Origin: Rhodococcus sp. B7740
Lineage (GTDB): Bacteria > Actinomycetota > Actinomycetes > Mycobacteriales > Mycobacteriaceae
DNA: 64,000 nt
Reading direction: 5' to 3'
Assembly: GCF_000954115.1 (NCBI RefSeq)
Contig: NZ_CP010797.1
Coordinates: 2,480,001-2,544,000 of the forward strand
Made by a program: the position numbers and the translations under genes. Position 1 is the first letter of the stretch. Each line of letters opens with the position of its first letter. This document shows positions 26,230-36,195 of the stretch, in pieces. The notes below the pieces were generated by a model. The model was not told the DNA's origin, searched no databases, and saw only the letters and a list, made by a program, of their open reading frames with translations.

Positions 26230-26840
26230 CGGATTATCTGAGCCTTTCGTCCATCGGAGGTGACACCTTTGGCGGCCACGGCTGCGATCACGTCGACCAG
26301 CAACCGTCGCTCCACAATCTTGATGCGTTCGTGCAACGCGGATTCGTCGTCGCCGTCGAGAACCGGTACGGCTTCCTGCGCCAGGATCGGCCCGGTGTCG
26401 ACTCCGGAATCGACCAGATGAACCGTCGAACCGGTCAGTTTGACGCCGTGGTCGAGCGCATCGCGGACGGCGTGTGCACCGGGGAACGACGGCAGGAGTG
26501 CAGGGTGGGTGTTGACGATGCGTCCGGTGTAGGTCCCGAGGAACTGCGGGCCGAGGATCTTCATGAACCCGGCGGTGACGACCAGATCGGGTTCGAAGCT
26601 CGAGGCGGCATCGGTGAGTGCGTGATCCCAGGCCGCTCGATCGGCGAAGTCTCGCAGGGCGACCCGGAAGTTCGGGATCGCGGCATCGTCGGCACGGCGG
26701 ACTGCGTCGCAGTCGCGATCGACTCCGACGGCGACGATGCGAGCGGGATAGTTCTCGGTGGCAGTCGCGGCTATGAGCGACTGCAGGAGCGAGCCGGTCC
26801 CCGACGCGAGGACGACGACCCGCGCGGGTGTCTCACGCAA
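26226..26840 (-). CDS. purN: Phosphoribosylglycinamide formyltransferase PurN
   Basis: About 204 aa. The N-terminal [16 protein letters not shown] nucleotide-binding loop and the catalytic region with Asn-His-Asp ([33 protein letters not shown]) are clear. It transfers a formyl group from 10-formyl-THF to GAR in purine synthesis. There is no ATG or GTG near the N-terminus: TTG at 26840 fits standard gene finding, while CTG at 26849 is better placed 7 nt after AGGAG and would add three residues. It is preceded by the perM-like gene (80 bp gap) and coupled to purH. Confidence 0.92.
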   Translation of the reverse strand: MRETPARVVVLASGTGSLLQSLIAATATENYPARIVAVGVDRDCDAVRRADDAAIPNFRVALRDFADRAAWDHALTDAASSFEPDLVVTAGFMKILGPQFLGTYTGRIVNTHPALLPSFPGAHAVRDALDHGVKLTGSTVHLVDSGVDTGPILAQEAVPVLDGDDESALHERIKIVERRLLVDVIAAVAAKGVTSDGRKAQIIR

Positions 26841-26920
26841 GGCAGTCAGCGCACTACTCCTGAAGTATCGAGGCGGATCGTTCGAGCCAGCGGAAAGCCT
26901 AGTCGCTGCGCCTCCGAGCC

Positions 26921-28363
26921 CTACCGGGCAGGTCCGTCCTGGTCTCCGGGCGGAGCGACGACCTCGGCATCCAACGGTTCGTCGGTAGCGGCCTCGACGG
27001 GTGCGTCCGGTTCTTCGGCCGGGGGCATCTCGGCCGGGACGTCGTCCCCGACCTGGTCCACGACCTCCGCTTCGACGACCTCCTCGGCCTGTTCGTCGTC
27101 TTCGGTCTCGGGTGGGGCGGCCTCGATCGCCAGCTCGGCCGCCGGGGGTACTGGAGTCGGATCGGGCTCGTCCCGGACCGGCTCGGGTTCTGCTCGACGC
27201 CACACGACGAGGGCCGCGGATGCGGACCCGACGACGGCCAACCACGCGAATGTCAGCAGCCCGAAGCTCCACACGGTGACTTCGACGGTGCCGAAGGTGC
27301 CGAGGTTTCCGCCTGCGGCGTAGCCGAACAACGCTGCCAGCACGCCGGTTGCCGCCGCGACGACCCACACGGACGACACGGCGACCTGGATGTCGGCGCT
27401 GCGGATGGCACAGTCGCGGCCGAGCAGCAGGCCGGCACCGATCGGGACGACGAGCATCACGACCCAGATCGTCTGCGCCGGTCCTTCGGGGAGAACGGCG
27501 AGGATCGGCAGCGGCGGGAGCGGTCCTCCCGTCGTGGAGAACAGGCTGACCGACGCATCGCCGAAACCGGCAGTGGAGCCGGTGGCCACCGCGAGGGCAC
27601 CGATGACGACATTGGGGAGGTAGAGCACCGACACTACGGTCAGCCCGAGCATGCCGACGACATCGCGACCGCTCTCGACCAGCGCTCCCGCGCTTTCCCA
27701 GGAGGCGAGCAAGGCCAGCAGTACGACGGCGGCGCCGCCTGCGACAAGAAGCGATATCGCCCGCACGAACGGAGCAACCAGCGCGCGCACCCAGTCCGGG
27801 AGTCCGCGGCGGACCACCAGTGAGTCCCAGCGCGCGAGAAGCAGACCGGTGCCGGATGCGGCCGCGTGCACGCCTGCGACCCAGGAGAACGCGACGAGTG
27901 CGTTGGGGCTGGACAGTCCGATGACGGTGGACGCGTCCTTGGCGACGGCCAGGGCGATGGCGGTGACGGCGAGCGGGCCTGCCATCGACGCCGCGAACAC
28001 CCATCGAAGCATGCGACTGTCGGTGTCGTAGTCGACGGCGTGGTGGACGGTTCGGGCGACGGACCAGCCGATGATCAGTGTCGGCAGAAGCGGTGCGACG
28101 CCGAGGGACGTCCCGCCGATACTCAGGGGTACCAGGTGTACGGCGAACCACGACCCGGCGATCGCCCCGAGGGTTCCGGTCAGGTCGCTGTTGACGGAGA
28201 CGAGGGTGATCAGAGCCAGGGTCGTCGCAATCACCACGACCAGCCCGGAGGTCTTGAAGGCCACTGCGGCGAGCATGCGCGACTGATCGGGCGTCGGGCC
28301 GGTGCCTGCACGGGGAGCCCGGGCGGCCGCGCGTCGCGTCTCTCGGTTCAATAGATCGCTCAT
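26921..28363 (-). CDS. PerM-like (DUF6350) integral membrane protein, Rv0955 homologue
   Basis: 480 aa with about nine to ten hydrophobic helices over residues 30-395 and a long acidic cytoplasmic tail (about 400-480) rich in Glu, Asp and Pro. The position upstream of purN-purH and next to an Rv0954-like gene matches Rv0955 (PerM), a mycobacterial protein that stabilises the divisome component FtsB and is needed for persistence. ATG at 28363 gives a basic N-terminal segment before TM1. Assigned mainly by synteny, topology and the acidic tail; a divisome role here is inferred. Confidence 0.78.
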   Translation of the reverse strand: MSDLLNRETRRAAARAPRAGTGPTPDQSRMLAAVAFKTSGLVVVIATTLALITLVSVNSDLTGTLGAIAGSWFAVHLVPLSIGGTSLGVAPLLPTLIIGWSVARTVHHAVDYDTDSRMLRWVFAASMAGPLAVTAIALAVAKDASTVIGLSSPNALVAFSWVAGVHAAASGTGLLLARWDSLVVRRGLPDWVRALVAPFVRAISLLVAGGAAVVLLALLASWESAGALVESGRDVVGMLGLTVVSVLYLPNVVIGALAVATGSTAGFGDASVSLFSTTGGPLPPLPILAVLPEGPAQTIWVVMLVVPIGAGLLLGRDCAIRSADIQVAVSSVWVVAAATGVLAALFGYAAGGNLGTFGTVEVTVWSFGLLTFAWLAVVGSASAALVVWRRAEPEPVRDEPDPTPVPPAAELAIEAAPPETEDDEQAEEVVEAEVVDQVGDDVPAEMPPAEEPDAPVEAATDEPLDAEVVAPPGDQDGPAR

Positions 28364-28383
28364 CGCAACGAGAGTCGCATCAT

Positions 28384-28416
28384 CTTCGCGGCGCGCCGGT
28401 CAGGCGCGCCGCGAAG
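28384..28416 (-). terminator. GC-rich hairpin downstream of the Rv0954-like gene
   Basis: 14 bp perfect stem CTTCGCGGCGCGCC (28384-28397) with its complement (28403-28416) and a 5 nt loop, between the Rv0954-like stop and the perM-like start on the same strand. Strong structure without a U-tract. Confidence 0.7.
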
Positions 28417-28434
28417 TCGATTGTGATGCCTGAA

Positions 28435-29619
28435 TCAGTCGCGCTTGTTGTCGTCTTCCACGGCGGGAGTGGCACCGAACGATTGCGTGGGTGCACCGTA
28501 CGGCGTCGACTGTTCGCCCGATTCGGGCCCGTCCGACTTGGCCGCGGGCTGGCCGTATCCGGACGGCCGGCCGTACTGGTTCGGCGGGTAGGCCTGCCCC
28601 GCGGCCGGGCCGCTCGGACCGGTGTACGGCGGTGGTGTGTAGCCACCCTGGGGTGACGGGGTGTTGGGGGCGGACTGTCCGTACGGCGGCTGGGCACCCG
28701 GGTTGTAGGAATGCTGTCCCGACGCCTGCCCGCTCGGTGCTTGACCGCTGAGGCCTTGACCGAAGTTGGACGAGGTTCCCTGGGGCTGACCGTACGACGG
28801 CGGATTGCCGTAGTTCTGGGGCTGCGACGGTCCACCGAACGAGGTCGTCGGTGCGTTGTACGGGTTCTGCTGGCCGTATCCGGGCTGCTGGTTCTGATTG
28901 CCGTAGCCCGCGGGCTTGGGAGCCGGAGCCTTGACGATGCCCGCATCGAGCAGCAGTGCCCCCACCGCGGCGGCGGCTTGGACGAAGCCCAGGACGAGCA
29001 CCAGGATTGCACCGATACCGAGCGAGCTGGTGGTGCTGGCGAACTCGTTGCCCTCTGCGCTGGGCAGGCTGAACGACTGGAAGACCAGCACCAGCCAACC
29101 GGCGATCGCCAGGGCAGCCACCACGGCCTGATTCCTCGCGTCCTTCTGCAGCAGCGAAGCACCCGCGACCAAGCCCGCAGCCAGCAGTAGCGCAATCGAC
29201 ACCGCGCTACCACCGGACGCGAAGAACGTGGTGCTGAACGACGTCTGGATGCTGCTCGGCAGTTCCTGAGACGAGGTGACCTCGGCGGTGACGAGGTCGA
29301 GCAGTCCGAGCAGGAAGGTGACGATGCCGAGTCCGAGGATCACGAACGTGAGAACCTTCGGCAGGTTCGACAGCGCTGATCCGGATAACTTCGATTGCGG
29401 TGCGGCGGAAGCCGGGCCCGGTGCCGAGGTGCCGGGGACCGGAGGGCCGAAGGGATTGGACACCGACGGCTGATGGAAGGGCTGATTCTGGCCTGGATGA
29501 CCTTGCGGATTGGACGACGGCTGATTCGGCGAGGACGACGGGCCGTAGGACGGTCCGCCTCCGCCGTAGCCACCAGAGTTGGAGCCCCCTGCTTCAGGGC
29601 TGCCGGGCGAGTAGGTCAT
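28435..29619 (-). CDS. DUF5336 membrane protein, 34-kDa antigen / Rv0954-like
   Basis: 394 aa. Gly/Ser/Pro/Asn-rich N-terminus (1-85), four transmembrane helices (about 88-235) and a long Gln/Gly/Pro/Tyr-rich low-complexity C-terminal tail (about 240-385) with [13 protein letters not shown] repeats. This composition equals the mycobacterial 34-kDa antigenic protein homologue Rv0954, which has been tied to cell division through physical links with septal proteins. It lies directly upstream of the perM-like gene on the same strand, as in mycobacteria. Confidence 0.82.
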   Translation of the reverse strand: MTYSPGSPEAGGSNSGGYGGGGPSYGPSSSPNQPSSNPQGHPGQNQPFHQPSVSNPFGPPVPGTSAPGPASAAPQSKLSGSALSNLPKVLTFVILGLGIVTFLLGLLDLVTAEVTSSQELPSSIQTSFSTTFFASGGSAVSIALLLAAGLVAGASLLQKDARNQAVVAALAIAGWLVLVFQSFSLPSAEGNEFASTTSSLGIGAILVLVLGFVQAAAAVGALLLDAGIVKAPAPKPAGYGNQNQQPGYGQQNPYNAPTTSFGGPSQPQNYGNPPSYGQPQGTSSNFGQGLSGQAPSGQASGQHSYNPGAQPPYGQSAPNTPSPQGGYTPPPYTGPSGPAAGQAYPPNQYGRPSGYGQPAAKSDGPESGEQSTPYGAPTQSFGATPAVEDDNKRD

Positions 29620-29713
29620 CGCGTCTCCTCATCTGAGATTGTCCGTACCCCAGGTCGGTCGGGTCCGAGAACTCACGCTACTGCACGGACCCGACCGATC
29701 ACGGAACTCCAGG

Positions 29714-30838
29714 TCAGCACGAAGCAACCAGCTCGGTGTCGTTCGATTCGGCGGCCTCGAGCTCCCGAACCAGCGGCAGCACCTTCGCCCCGAAGTACTC
29801 GATCTCCTCCTGGAAGTGCAGGAAGCCCCCGAGAATCAGGTCGACGCCGCGGCGACGGTAGGCGACGATTCGCTCGGCCACCTGCTCCGGCGTGCCGATC
29901 AACTGCGTCTTGAAGCCGTCGTTGTACTGAACGAGGTCCTCGAACGTCGAGTCCGCCCACATTCCCTTCTTGTCGCCCGTCGCATTGCCCGCCTGCTGCA
30001 CCGCGCTCTTGAAACCTTCGACAGCGGGCTTGTTCGCCTTCTCGATGATCTCGCGCAACGTGTCTCGGGCTTCCTTCTCGCTGTCTCGCGCGATGATGAA
30101 GCCGTTGAGCCCGAACTTCACCTCACGCCGGTGGTCACGTGCCACGCGTCGGAGGTTGTCGAGTTGCTCGGTGACGCCGTCGAAATCCTTGCCGTTGCTG
30201 AAGTACCAGTCCGAGTACCGTCCGGCATTCTCCTGCGCTGCAGACGAATTGCCGCCCTGAAACAGTTCGGGGTTCGGCCGATCGGGAGTGTTCAGCGGTT
30301 TGGGCTTGAGGGTGAAGTCGTGGATCCGGTAGAAGTCACCGCGGAAGTCGACGTCGTCCTCGGTCCAGATCTTGCGCAGCACCTGCAGGAATTCGGCGCT
30401 GCGACGGTATCTTTCGTCGTGCTCGAGCCATGGCTCACCGAGGTGGGTGAACTCGTCCTTGAACCAGCCACTGACGACATTGACGGCGAATCGGCCGTTC
30501 GACAGGTGATCGGCAGTGGCACCGAGCTTGGCGAGGACCGCCGGCTGCCAGAGTCCGGGGTGCACTGCGGCAATGACTTTGAGTCGTTCGGTTGCCAACA
30601 GCAGTGCAAGCGAGAAACTGGTCGACTCGTGCTGGAACTCGGCCCCGTAGCTGGCTTCGTAGCGAACCTGACTCAGGGCGTACTCGAAGCCGTTGTTCTC
30701 GGCAGTCTGCGCCAGCTTCTTGTTGTATTCGTAATCCCAACTGGTGCGCTGCTCGATGGTGCTGGTGACCAGACCACCCGAGACATTGGGTACCCAGTAC
30801 GCGAACTTGATTGCGTCGGTGATTTTTTCGGTGCTCAT
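29714..30838 (-). CDS. sfnG: FMNH2-dependent dimethylsulfone monooxygenase SfnG
   Basis: 374 aa bacterial-luciferase-like monooxygenase (LLM class). It matches SfnG closely in its signatures: FAYWVPNVSGGLVTSTIEQR at the start, FEYALSQVRYEASYG, RFAVNVVSGWFKDEF and ELFQGGNSSAAQENAGRYSDW. SfnG converts dimethylsulfone to methanesulfinate with reduced flavin supplied by a separate reductase, letting the cell scavenge sulfur. ATG at 30838 is the family start. It follows the DszC-like gene on the same strand, separated by a hairpin repeat. No flavin reductase gene is in the window. Confidence 0.87.
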   Translation of the reverse strand: MSTEKITDAIKFAYWVPNVSGGLVTSTIEQRTSWDYEYNKKLAQTAENNGFEYALSQVRYEASYGAEFQHESTSFSLALLLATERLKVIAAVHPGLWQPAVLAKLGATADHLSNGRFAVNVVSGWFKDEFTHLGEPWLEHDERYRRSAEFLQVLRKIWTEDDVDFRGDFYRIHDFTLKPKPLNTPDRPNPELFQGGNSSAAQENAGRYSDWYFSNGKDFDGVTEQLDNLRRVARDHRREVKFGLNGFIIARDSEKEARDTLREIIEKANKPAVEGFKSAVQQAGNATGDKKGMWADSTFEDLVQYNDGFKTQLIGTPEQVAERIVAYRRRGVDLILGGFLHFQEEIEYFGAKVLPLVRELEAAESNDTELVASC

Positions 30839-30856
30839 GTGTGCGTCATCCTTCGG

Positions 30857-30909
30857 CGGATCAATGTGCCATCCACGCGCTCGAACGGCGTGAATGGCAC
30901 ATTCATCCG
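30857..30909. repeat. Hairpin repeat A, second copy
   Basis: 22 nt arms 30857-30878 and 30888-30909 with two mismatches (core AATGTGCCATCCACGC / GCGTGAATGGCACATT). The core matches the perfect hairpin after mscL (2349-2401) at most positions. It lies between sfnG and the DszC-like gene. Confidence 0.8.
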
Positions 30910-30947
30910 GAAATCGGGGGTCGGATCGGGGCCAGAAAGGTGAGGAT

Positions 30948-32171
30948 TTACGAGTACCAGGTCGGTTCGGGCAGCTCACCGGTGAGAACCCAGCGGCCCA
31001 CCTCGCGACGCTTGTAGGCCACCGGGTCGTGCAGGGTGTGGGTTCGCACGTTGCGCCAGAAGCGGTCGAATCCGTACTTGCTGGCGGTCGCACGCGCGCC
31101 GAGCGCCTCGAACACCGTCGAGGTGATCTCGAGCGAGACCTCGGTGGCGCGAGCCTTGACTGCGGCCACCCGAACCTCGTGCTCACCGCGCTCCTCGGCG
31201 GTGACGTTCCAGGCGTTGTCGTGAATCTTCTGTCCTTCCAACGCAACTGCGTCGGCGAGGGCTTCGACGGCCCAGAGCTTGGAGGTCAGATCGCCGTAGA
31301 TGTCGATGATGTACGGCTCGTCCACGGCCTTGTCCACTGTGCTGTGCAGCCACGCACGGGTCTTGTCCTTGGTGTACGACGCCGCCTCTTCGAGGGCACC
31401 TCTCGCGATCCCGAGGTAGAAGTTGACGAACACCAGTTGAATTGTCGGGACGTTGAGGGTGTTGTAGACCCGCGGCTGAAAGGCCTTGTCCACGAAACCT
31501 GCTGCGCTGGCCCAATCGACACGAACCTTGTCGATGGTGACGCTGCCGCTCTCGGTCTGACGCTGGCCGATGTTGTCCCAGTCGTCGTGGAAGGACAAGC
31601 CCTCGATGTTCGACGGAACGATCGCGAACACGTGATCGGTGCTGCCCTCGAGCGCACCCTCGAGCACGGTGACGTCGGAGACGCGGCTGCCGGTGGAGAA
31701 GGTCTTGGAACCGTCGAAGACGATGGTGTCACCCTCGTCGGTGACAGCGACGTCGTTGTCGCGGGGGTTGACTGCTCCGCCGAAGAACCACCTGTTCTTC
31801 GTGGCGTCGGCCTCCACGGCCTCGATCTGCTCGGGAGTACCGACCAGGCGCGCGGCCCAGAACCACAACAGGTGATAGCCCAGCAACTGGCCGATGGAAC
31901 CGTCGGCCTTCGCAACTGTGCGAATCACCTGATATGCCGTCGGCCAGTCCTGGCCTGCGCCGCCGTGTTCGACGGGGCCGAGCAGCGTGACGAGGCCTGC
32001 ATCCTTGAGCAGCTGTACCTCGGCCGTCGGGACCTCACGCCCCTTGTCGCGAGCGACGGCATCGACGGCGAGGAGTTGAGCTACCTCTCCCGCGCGGGAA
32101 ATCCATCCGGCAGCGGTGGTGGGTGCGTCGGGCCAGTTCTTGGTGAGAGCACGATTTTCTGTGGTTGTCAT
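30948..32171 (-). CDS. DszC/SfnB-like flavin-dependent acyl-CoA-dehydrogenase-fold monooxygenase
   Basis: 407 aa with the acyl-CoA dehydrogenase fold but of the DszC (dibenzothiophene monooxygenase) group: GHGGAGQDW-like N-domain (VEHGGAGQDWPTAYQ), GQLLGYHLLWFWAARL, FSTGSRVSD and the C-terminal RFWRNVRTHTLHDPVAYK seen in DszC and SfnB proteins. These use FMNH2 and O2 to oxidise organosulfur compounds or act in sulfone use. Context beside sfnG supports organosulfur scavenging. ATG at 32171 was chosen (MTTTENRAL). It is divergent from the WxL-like operon. The exact substrate cannot be told. Confidence 0.82.
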   Translation of the reverse strand: MTTTENRALTKNWPDAPTTAAGWISRAGEVAQLLAVDAVARDKGREVPTAEVQLLKDAGLVTLLGPVEHGGAGQDWPTAYQVIRTVAKADGSIGQLLGYHLLWFWAARLVGTPEQIEAVEADATKNRWFFGGAVNPRDNDVAVTDEGDTIVFDGSKTFSTGSRVSDVTVLEGALEGSTDHVFAIVPSNIEGLSFHDDWDNIGQRQTESGSVTIDKVRVDWASAAGFVDKAFQPRVYNTLNVPTIQLVFVNFYLGIARGALEEAASYTKDKTRAWLHSTVDKAVDEPYIIDIYGDLTSKLWAVEALADAVALEGQKIHDNAWNVTAEERGEHEVRVAAVKARATEVSLEITSTVFEALGARATASKYGFDRFWRNVRTHTLHDPVAYKRREVGRWVLTGELPEPTWYS

Positions 32172-32380
32172 GACGCACAGTGAAGTCCTGCGCCGAAGCA
32201 ATGAACACACTTCGATTCAGCGGGATTTTAAAGCTGCACAAACGGTCCGATTCGCACCTCGAAAACATGCTCGCGGACAGATAGTTCTGATTTGTAACGA
32301 CTCACGACATCCAGCGATTAATGTTGTGCACATCACAAACCGGCGGGTCCGAGCGCTCGCCCTCCCCAAGGACGTCCCCT

Positions 32381-32896
32381 ATGCGCAAGTCACTCTTCGC
32401 CACCGCCGCCGCCGGTGCCCTCGTTGCTGCCGTCATCTCCCCCGCTGTCTCGAATGCCGTACCCACCAATGTGACGTTCACCGTCACGGGAGGTGCACTC
32501 ACGATCACAGCCCCGACATCCCAGGCGCTGACCGTCACCGGTAACACAGCGAGCGGAGGCATCACCCCTGTCGTCGTGTCCGACCAGCGACTCGGAATCA
32601 ATGGCTGGACGGCGTCGGCGATCAGCACCGCGTTCGACAAGCCCGCGCCGGACCCCGCGTCCATCCCTGCGACCGCAGTCACCTATTCCGCACCGCTCCT
32701 GCCTGCGCGTACAGGCGTCTCGACGGTGGCCGGAATACTGGTTCCTCAGACCATCGACTCCAACAAGCCTGTGGTCACCGCGACGGCAGTCGTCGGAGCG
32801 AACACCGCTACCTGGACCGGCACCGTCTCCGTCGCTTTGCCCAGCGATGTCGTGGCCGGTACGTACACGGGTGTTGTCACGCATTCGGTCGCCTGA
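32381..32896 (+). CDS. WxL-domain-like secreted surface protein
   Basis: 171 aa. Signal peptide (1-26, cleavage near AVSNAVP) followed by a beta-rich domain: FTVTGGALTITAP, a GWTASAISTAF segment resembling the first WxL motif, and a C-terminal AGTYTGVVTHSVA ending typical of WxL-like domains. WxL domains bind peptidoglycan non-covalently in Firmicutes. ATG at 32381 was chosen for the clean signal peptide. It is followed after 7 bp by a DUF916-like gene, the classical partner of WxL proteins. The match is structural and contextual; sequence identity to Firmicute WxL is expected to be low. Confidence 0.65.
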   Translation: MRKSLFATAAAGALVAAVISPAVSNAVPTNVTFTVTGGALTITAPTSQALTVTGNTASGGITPVVVSDQRLGINGWTASAISTAFDKPAPDPASIPATAVTYSAPLLPARTGVSTVAGILVPQTIDSNKPVVTATAVVGANTATWTGTVSVALPSDVVAGTYTGVVTHSVA

Positions 32897-32903
32897 TCTG
32901 TAC

Positions 32904-33914
32904 ATGTCACTTCATCGGGGATTGGCTGCCGGAGTCCTCACCGTGCTGATGTTCGCCTCGGCGTTCGTCACGCAGGCTCCGGCGGCCGCTCAGCAACCGG
33001 CCGAACCGACACCGGTGGGCAGCGTGGGTATTCGCTTGCTCGAAGCGCCGGTGTCCTTGCAGGACGATCCGCGTGCGCTGGCGTACATCATCGACAACCT
33101 GCCTCCTGGAACCACGATCACCAGACGAATCGAGGTCAGCAACAGCAGCGATCAAGAGCAGCCGATCACCCTGTACCCCGCTGCCGCATCGATAGGAGCT
33201 GACGACTCCGGCTTCGAGGTGGGTGACGACCGCGCTGTCAACGAGCTCACGACGTGGATGTCGGTGACGCCGACAGACCTCGCGCTGGCTCCGAACTCCG
33301 CGGCCGAAGCGGTCGTCACCATCGCGGTTCCACCCGACGCCGCCGAAGGTGAGCAGTACGCCGTCGTGTGGGCGCAAACTGCCGGTGCCCCAACCGGAAC
33401 GGGCATCCAGAACGTCAGCCGCGTGGGTATTCGTACGTATCTGTCGGTGGGACCCGGCAACGGCCCGGCTGCCGACCTGGAGATCGGCGATGTCACCGCG
33501 TCACGCAACGACTCGGGCGCGCCGGAGATCGTTGCCGCCATCTCGAACACCGGCGGGCGAGCCCTCGACCCAAGTGGAACCGTGGAGCTGTCGGGAGGTC
33601 CCGGCGGGATTTCGACTGCCCCGGTGAAGGGTTCGGGCGGATCAATTGCGCCAGGGCAAACGGGAAGCGTCACCTTCACGCTGGCCCCTGCGCTCCCTGC
33701 CGGTCCATGGCAGGCAGCGGTCACCATCACGAGTGGTTTGGTGAGCAAGACATCCGGCGTCGAGTTGACGTTCCCGGATCAGGGCTCGGTGGCGGCGGAG
33801 GAAACATCGTCGGATTCCGGCACACCGGTATGGATCTGGGGACTCGCGGCGCTGGTCGTCGTCGCGATCGCAGCCGCAGTCGTCGCGGTGATGCGGCGAC
33901 GTAAGGTCGGTTGA
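32904..33914 (+). CDS. DUF916/WxLIP-like membrane-anchored surface protein
   Basis: 336 aa. Signal peptide (1-30), then an Ig-like region (about 38-160) with the DUF916 pattern: GIRLLEAP, DDPRALAYIIDNLPPGTTITRR, NSSDQEQPITLYPAAA, then FEVGDD...NELTTWMSVTP and a second beta domain (about 165-290), ending in a transmembrane helix (about 306-328) and MRRRKVG cytoplasmic anchor. In Firmicutes DUF916 plus DUF3324 proteins bind WxL partners at the cell surface. It lies between two WxL-like genes with gaps of 7 bp and 1 bp, so the three are one operon. Confidence 0.72.
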   Translation: MSLHRGLAAGVLTVLMFASAFVTQAPAAAQQPAEPTPVGSVGIRLLEAPVSLQDDPRALAYIIDNLPPGTTITRRIEVSNSSDQEQPITLYPAAASIGADDSGFEVGDDRAVNELTTWMSVTPTDLALAPNSAAEAVVTIAVPPDAAEGEQYAVVWAQTAGAPTGTGIQNVSRVGIRTYLSVGPGNGPAADLEIGDVTASRNDSGAPEIVAAISNTGGRALDPSGTVELSGGPGGISTAPVKGSGGSIAPGQTGSVTFTLAPALPAGPWQAAVTITSGLVSKTSGVELTFPDQGSVAAEETSSDSGTPVWIWGLAALVVVAIAAAVVAVMRRRKVG

Positions 33915-33915
33915 G

Positions 33916-34788
33916 ATGCGACGCCTGGCGGTAGCCGTCGGGTTGGCGGTGGCTCTTGCGGCCACCACCAACCCGACTGTCTCCGCTCAGCCGATTCCCG
34001 ATTCGTCTGTAACCGAACAGGTCTGCGCGGTTGAAGCAACCGTAGTACCTACGCCAACGATCACCGTTCCGCCGACCACCTCGGCCGCGCCGCCCCCGAC
34101 GTGTGCAACTCTCGTTCCTGGGGCAACTGCCAGTAGCGACACCCCGTCGACACAGGTGAGCAGGACGGAAGAGTCGACCGAGTCCTCGATAACCGCATCG
34201 ACACCGCCGACAACCGAAGAGGTCGGTCCGGCGGTCTCGACCCCGGCCCCACCTGCCGACACCACCTCGTCGGTGCCCACTGTCAGCCTCCCGACAACCA
34301 CGGTGCCTGCACCGACAACCTCATTGCCTACGACGATCACTGACCCTCGAAAACCGGCTATCAGGGCTGCGGCACCTGCCGTGGCCGCAGACAATCTGCT
34401 CAATATCGCGGCACCGGTTTCGATCGCGGCACCATCGAGCGTCACGCCGGGATCGACCTGGACAGCGACGATGAACATGGTCGTGCTCGGGGTCGGCACC
34501 GCTGGATGGAAGTCCGACGTCAGCCTGTCCAATTTTCGGGGAGCGAAAACGGGCCGAACGCTGGTCCCTACCTCGGCGACCTACAGCGCGCCGTCATCGC
34601 GGTGCACCGCGGGACTCGCAGGCAACTCCGGTGCTGTCAACGTCAGCCTGACTCCCACGCCCACCCTAGCCAAGACCGGCGGTGCACTCTGTGTGACGGA
34701 TTGGATGTCGACGATATCGGTGGCCATCCCCAGTACGGGAGTCGTTGCCGACGAATACAGCGCAACCCTCACCCATTCGATCTACTGA
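33916..34788 (+). CDS. Secreted protein with Thr/Pro-rich stalk and C-terminal WxL-like domain
   Basis: 290 aa. Signal peptide (1-25, TVSAQP), a long Thr/Pro/Ser/Val-rich stalk (about 35-150; many PTTT and APTTS units) and a C-terminal domain (about 155-290) with the WxL-like GWKSDVSLSNF segment and EYSATLTHSIY ending, parallel to the first gene of the operon. Four cysteines may form disulfides (VCAVE, TCATL, RCTAG, LCVTD). The stalk suggests display away from the membrane through the mycolate layer. Stop lies 7 bp from the convergent DUF2200 gene. Confidence 0.68.
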   Translation: MRRLAVAVGLAVALAATTNPTVSAQPIPDSSVTEQVCAVEATVVPTPTITVPPTTSAAPPPTCATLVPGATASSDTPSTQVSRTEESTESSITASTPPTTEEVGPAVSTPAPPADTTSSVPTVSLPTTTVPAPTTSLPTTITDPRKPAIRAAAPAVAADNLLNIAAPVSIAAPSSVTPGSTWTATMNMVVLGVGTAGWKSDVSLSNFRGAKTGRTLVPTSATYSAPSSRCTAGLAGNSGAVNVSLTPTPTLAKTGGALCVTDWMSTISVAIPSTGVVADEYSATLTHSIY

Positions 34789-34795
34789 GCAACGG

Positions 34796-35137
34796 TCATT
34801 CGCGCAGGATCTTGTCCATTTTCTTACCCTTGGCCAGCTCGTCGATCAGCTTGTCCAGGTAGCGGATCTTCTGCATCAGGGGGTCCTCGACATTCTCGAC
34901 GCGGATGCCGCAGACGACTCCGGTGATCAGCGTCGAGTTCGAGTTGAGGTCCGCGGCCGCGAAGAAGTCGTCGAACGTCGTCTCGGCCTCGAGATGTCTA
35001 TCGAGGGTCGGCTGATCGAACCCGGTGAGCCACCGGATGATCTCGTCGACCTCGGCTTTCGTCCGACCTTTGCGTTCGGCTTTGTTCACGTAGTGCGGAT
35101 AGACCGAGCTGAACGCTGTGGTGAAGATCCTGTGCAC
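34796..35137 (-). CDS. DUF2200 family protein
   Basis: 113 aa soluble protein with the family core [39 protein letters not shown], then [11 protein letters not shown] and [31 protein letters not shown]. The function of DUF2200 is unknown; members are small cytoplasmic proteins in many bacteria. GTG at 35137 gives the family start (M)HRIF; a longer reading from 35224 would add an unlikely leader. It lies between the WxL-like operon and sucD. Confidence 0.85.
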   Translation of the reverse strand: MHRIFTTAFSSVYPHYVNKAERKGRTKAEVDEIIRWLTGFDQPTLDRHLEAETTFDDFFAAADLNSNSTLITGVVCGIRVENVEDPLMQKIRYLDKLIDELAKGKKMDKILRE

Positions 35138-35226
35138 GCGGATCAATCTAGACCCATCCGCATCAATGTGACATTGCACCGCCCAGACGCATGCAGTGGT
35201 CCATTGACGCGGAGCAGGGGGCACAC

Positions 35227-35262
35227 GAAAAAGCCCGCCACCGAAATCGGTGGCGGGCTTTT
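35227..35262 (-). terminator. Rho-independent terminator of sucCD
   Basis: AAAAGCCCGCCACCGA-AA-TCGGTGGCGGGCTTTT; read on the minus strand the stem is followed by a run of five T, a textbook intrinsic terminator 14 bp after the sucD stop. Confidence 0.95.
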
Positions 35263-35275
35263 CCAGAAGCGAGTC

Positions 35276-36187
<912 letters not shown>

Positions 36188-36195
36188 TGTTTCCT

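Noticed and set aside
32324-32338. TTGTG-CACAT-CACAA inverted repeat upstream of the WxL-like operon
   Set aside because: Only 5 bp arms with a non-standard spacer for CRP/GlxR; too weak to list as an operator.
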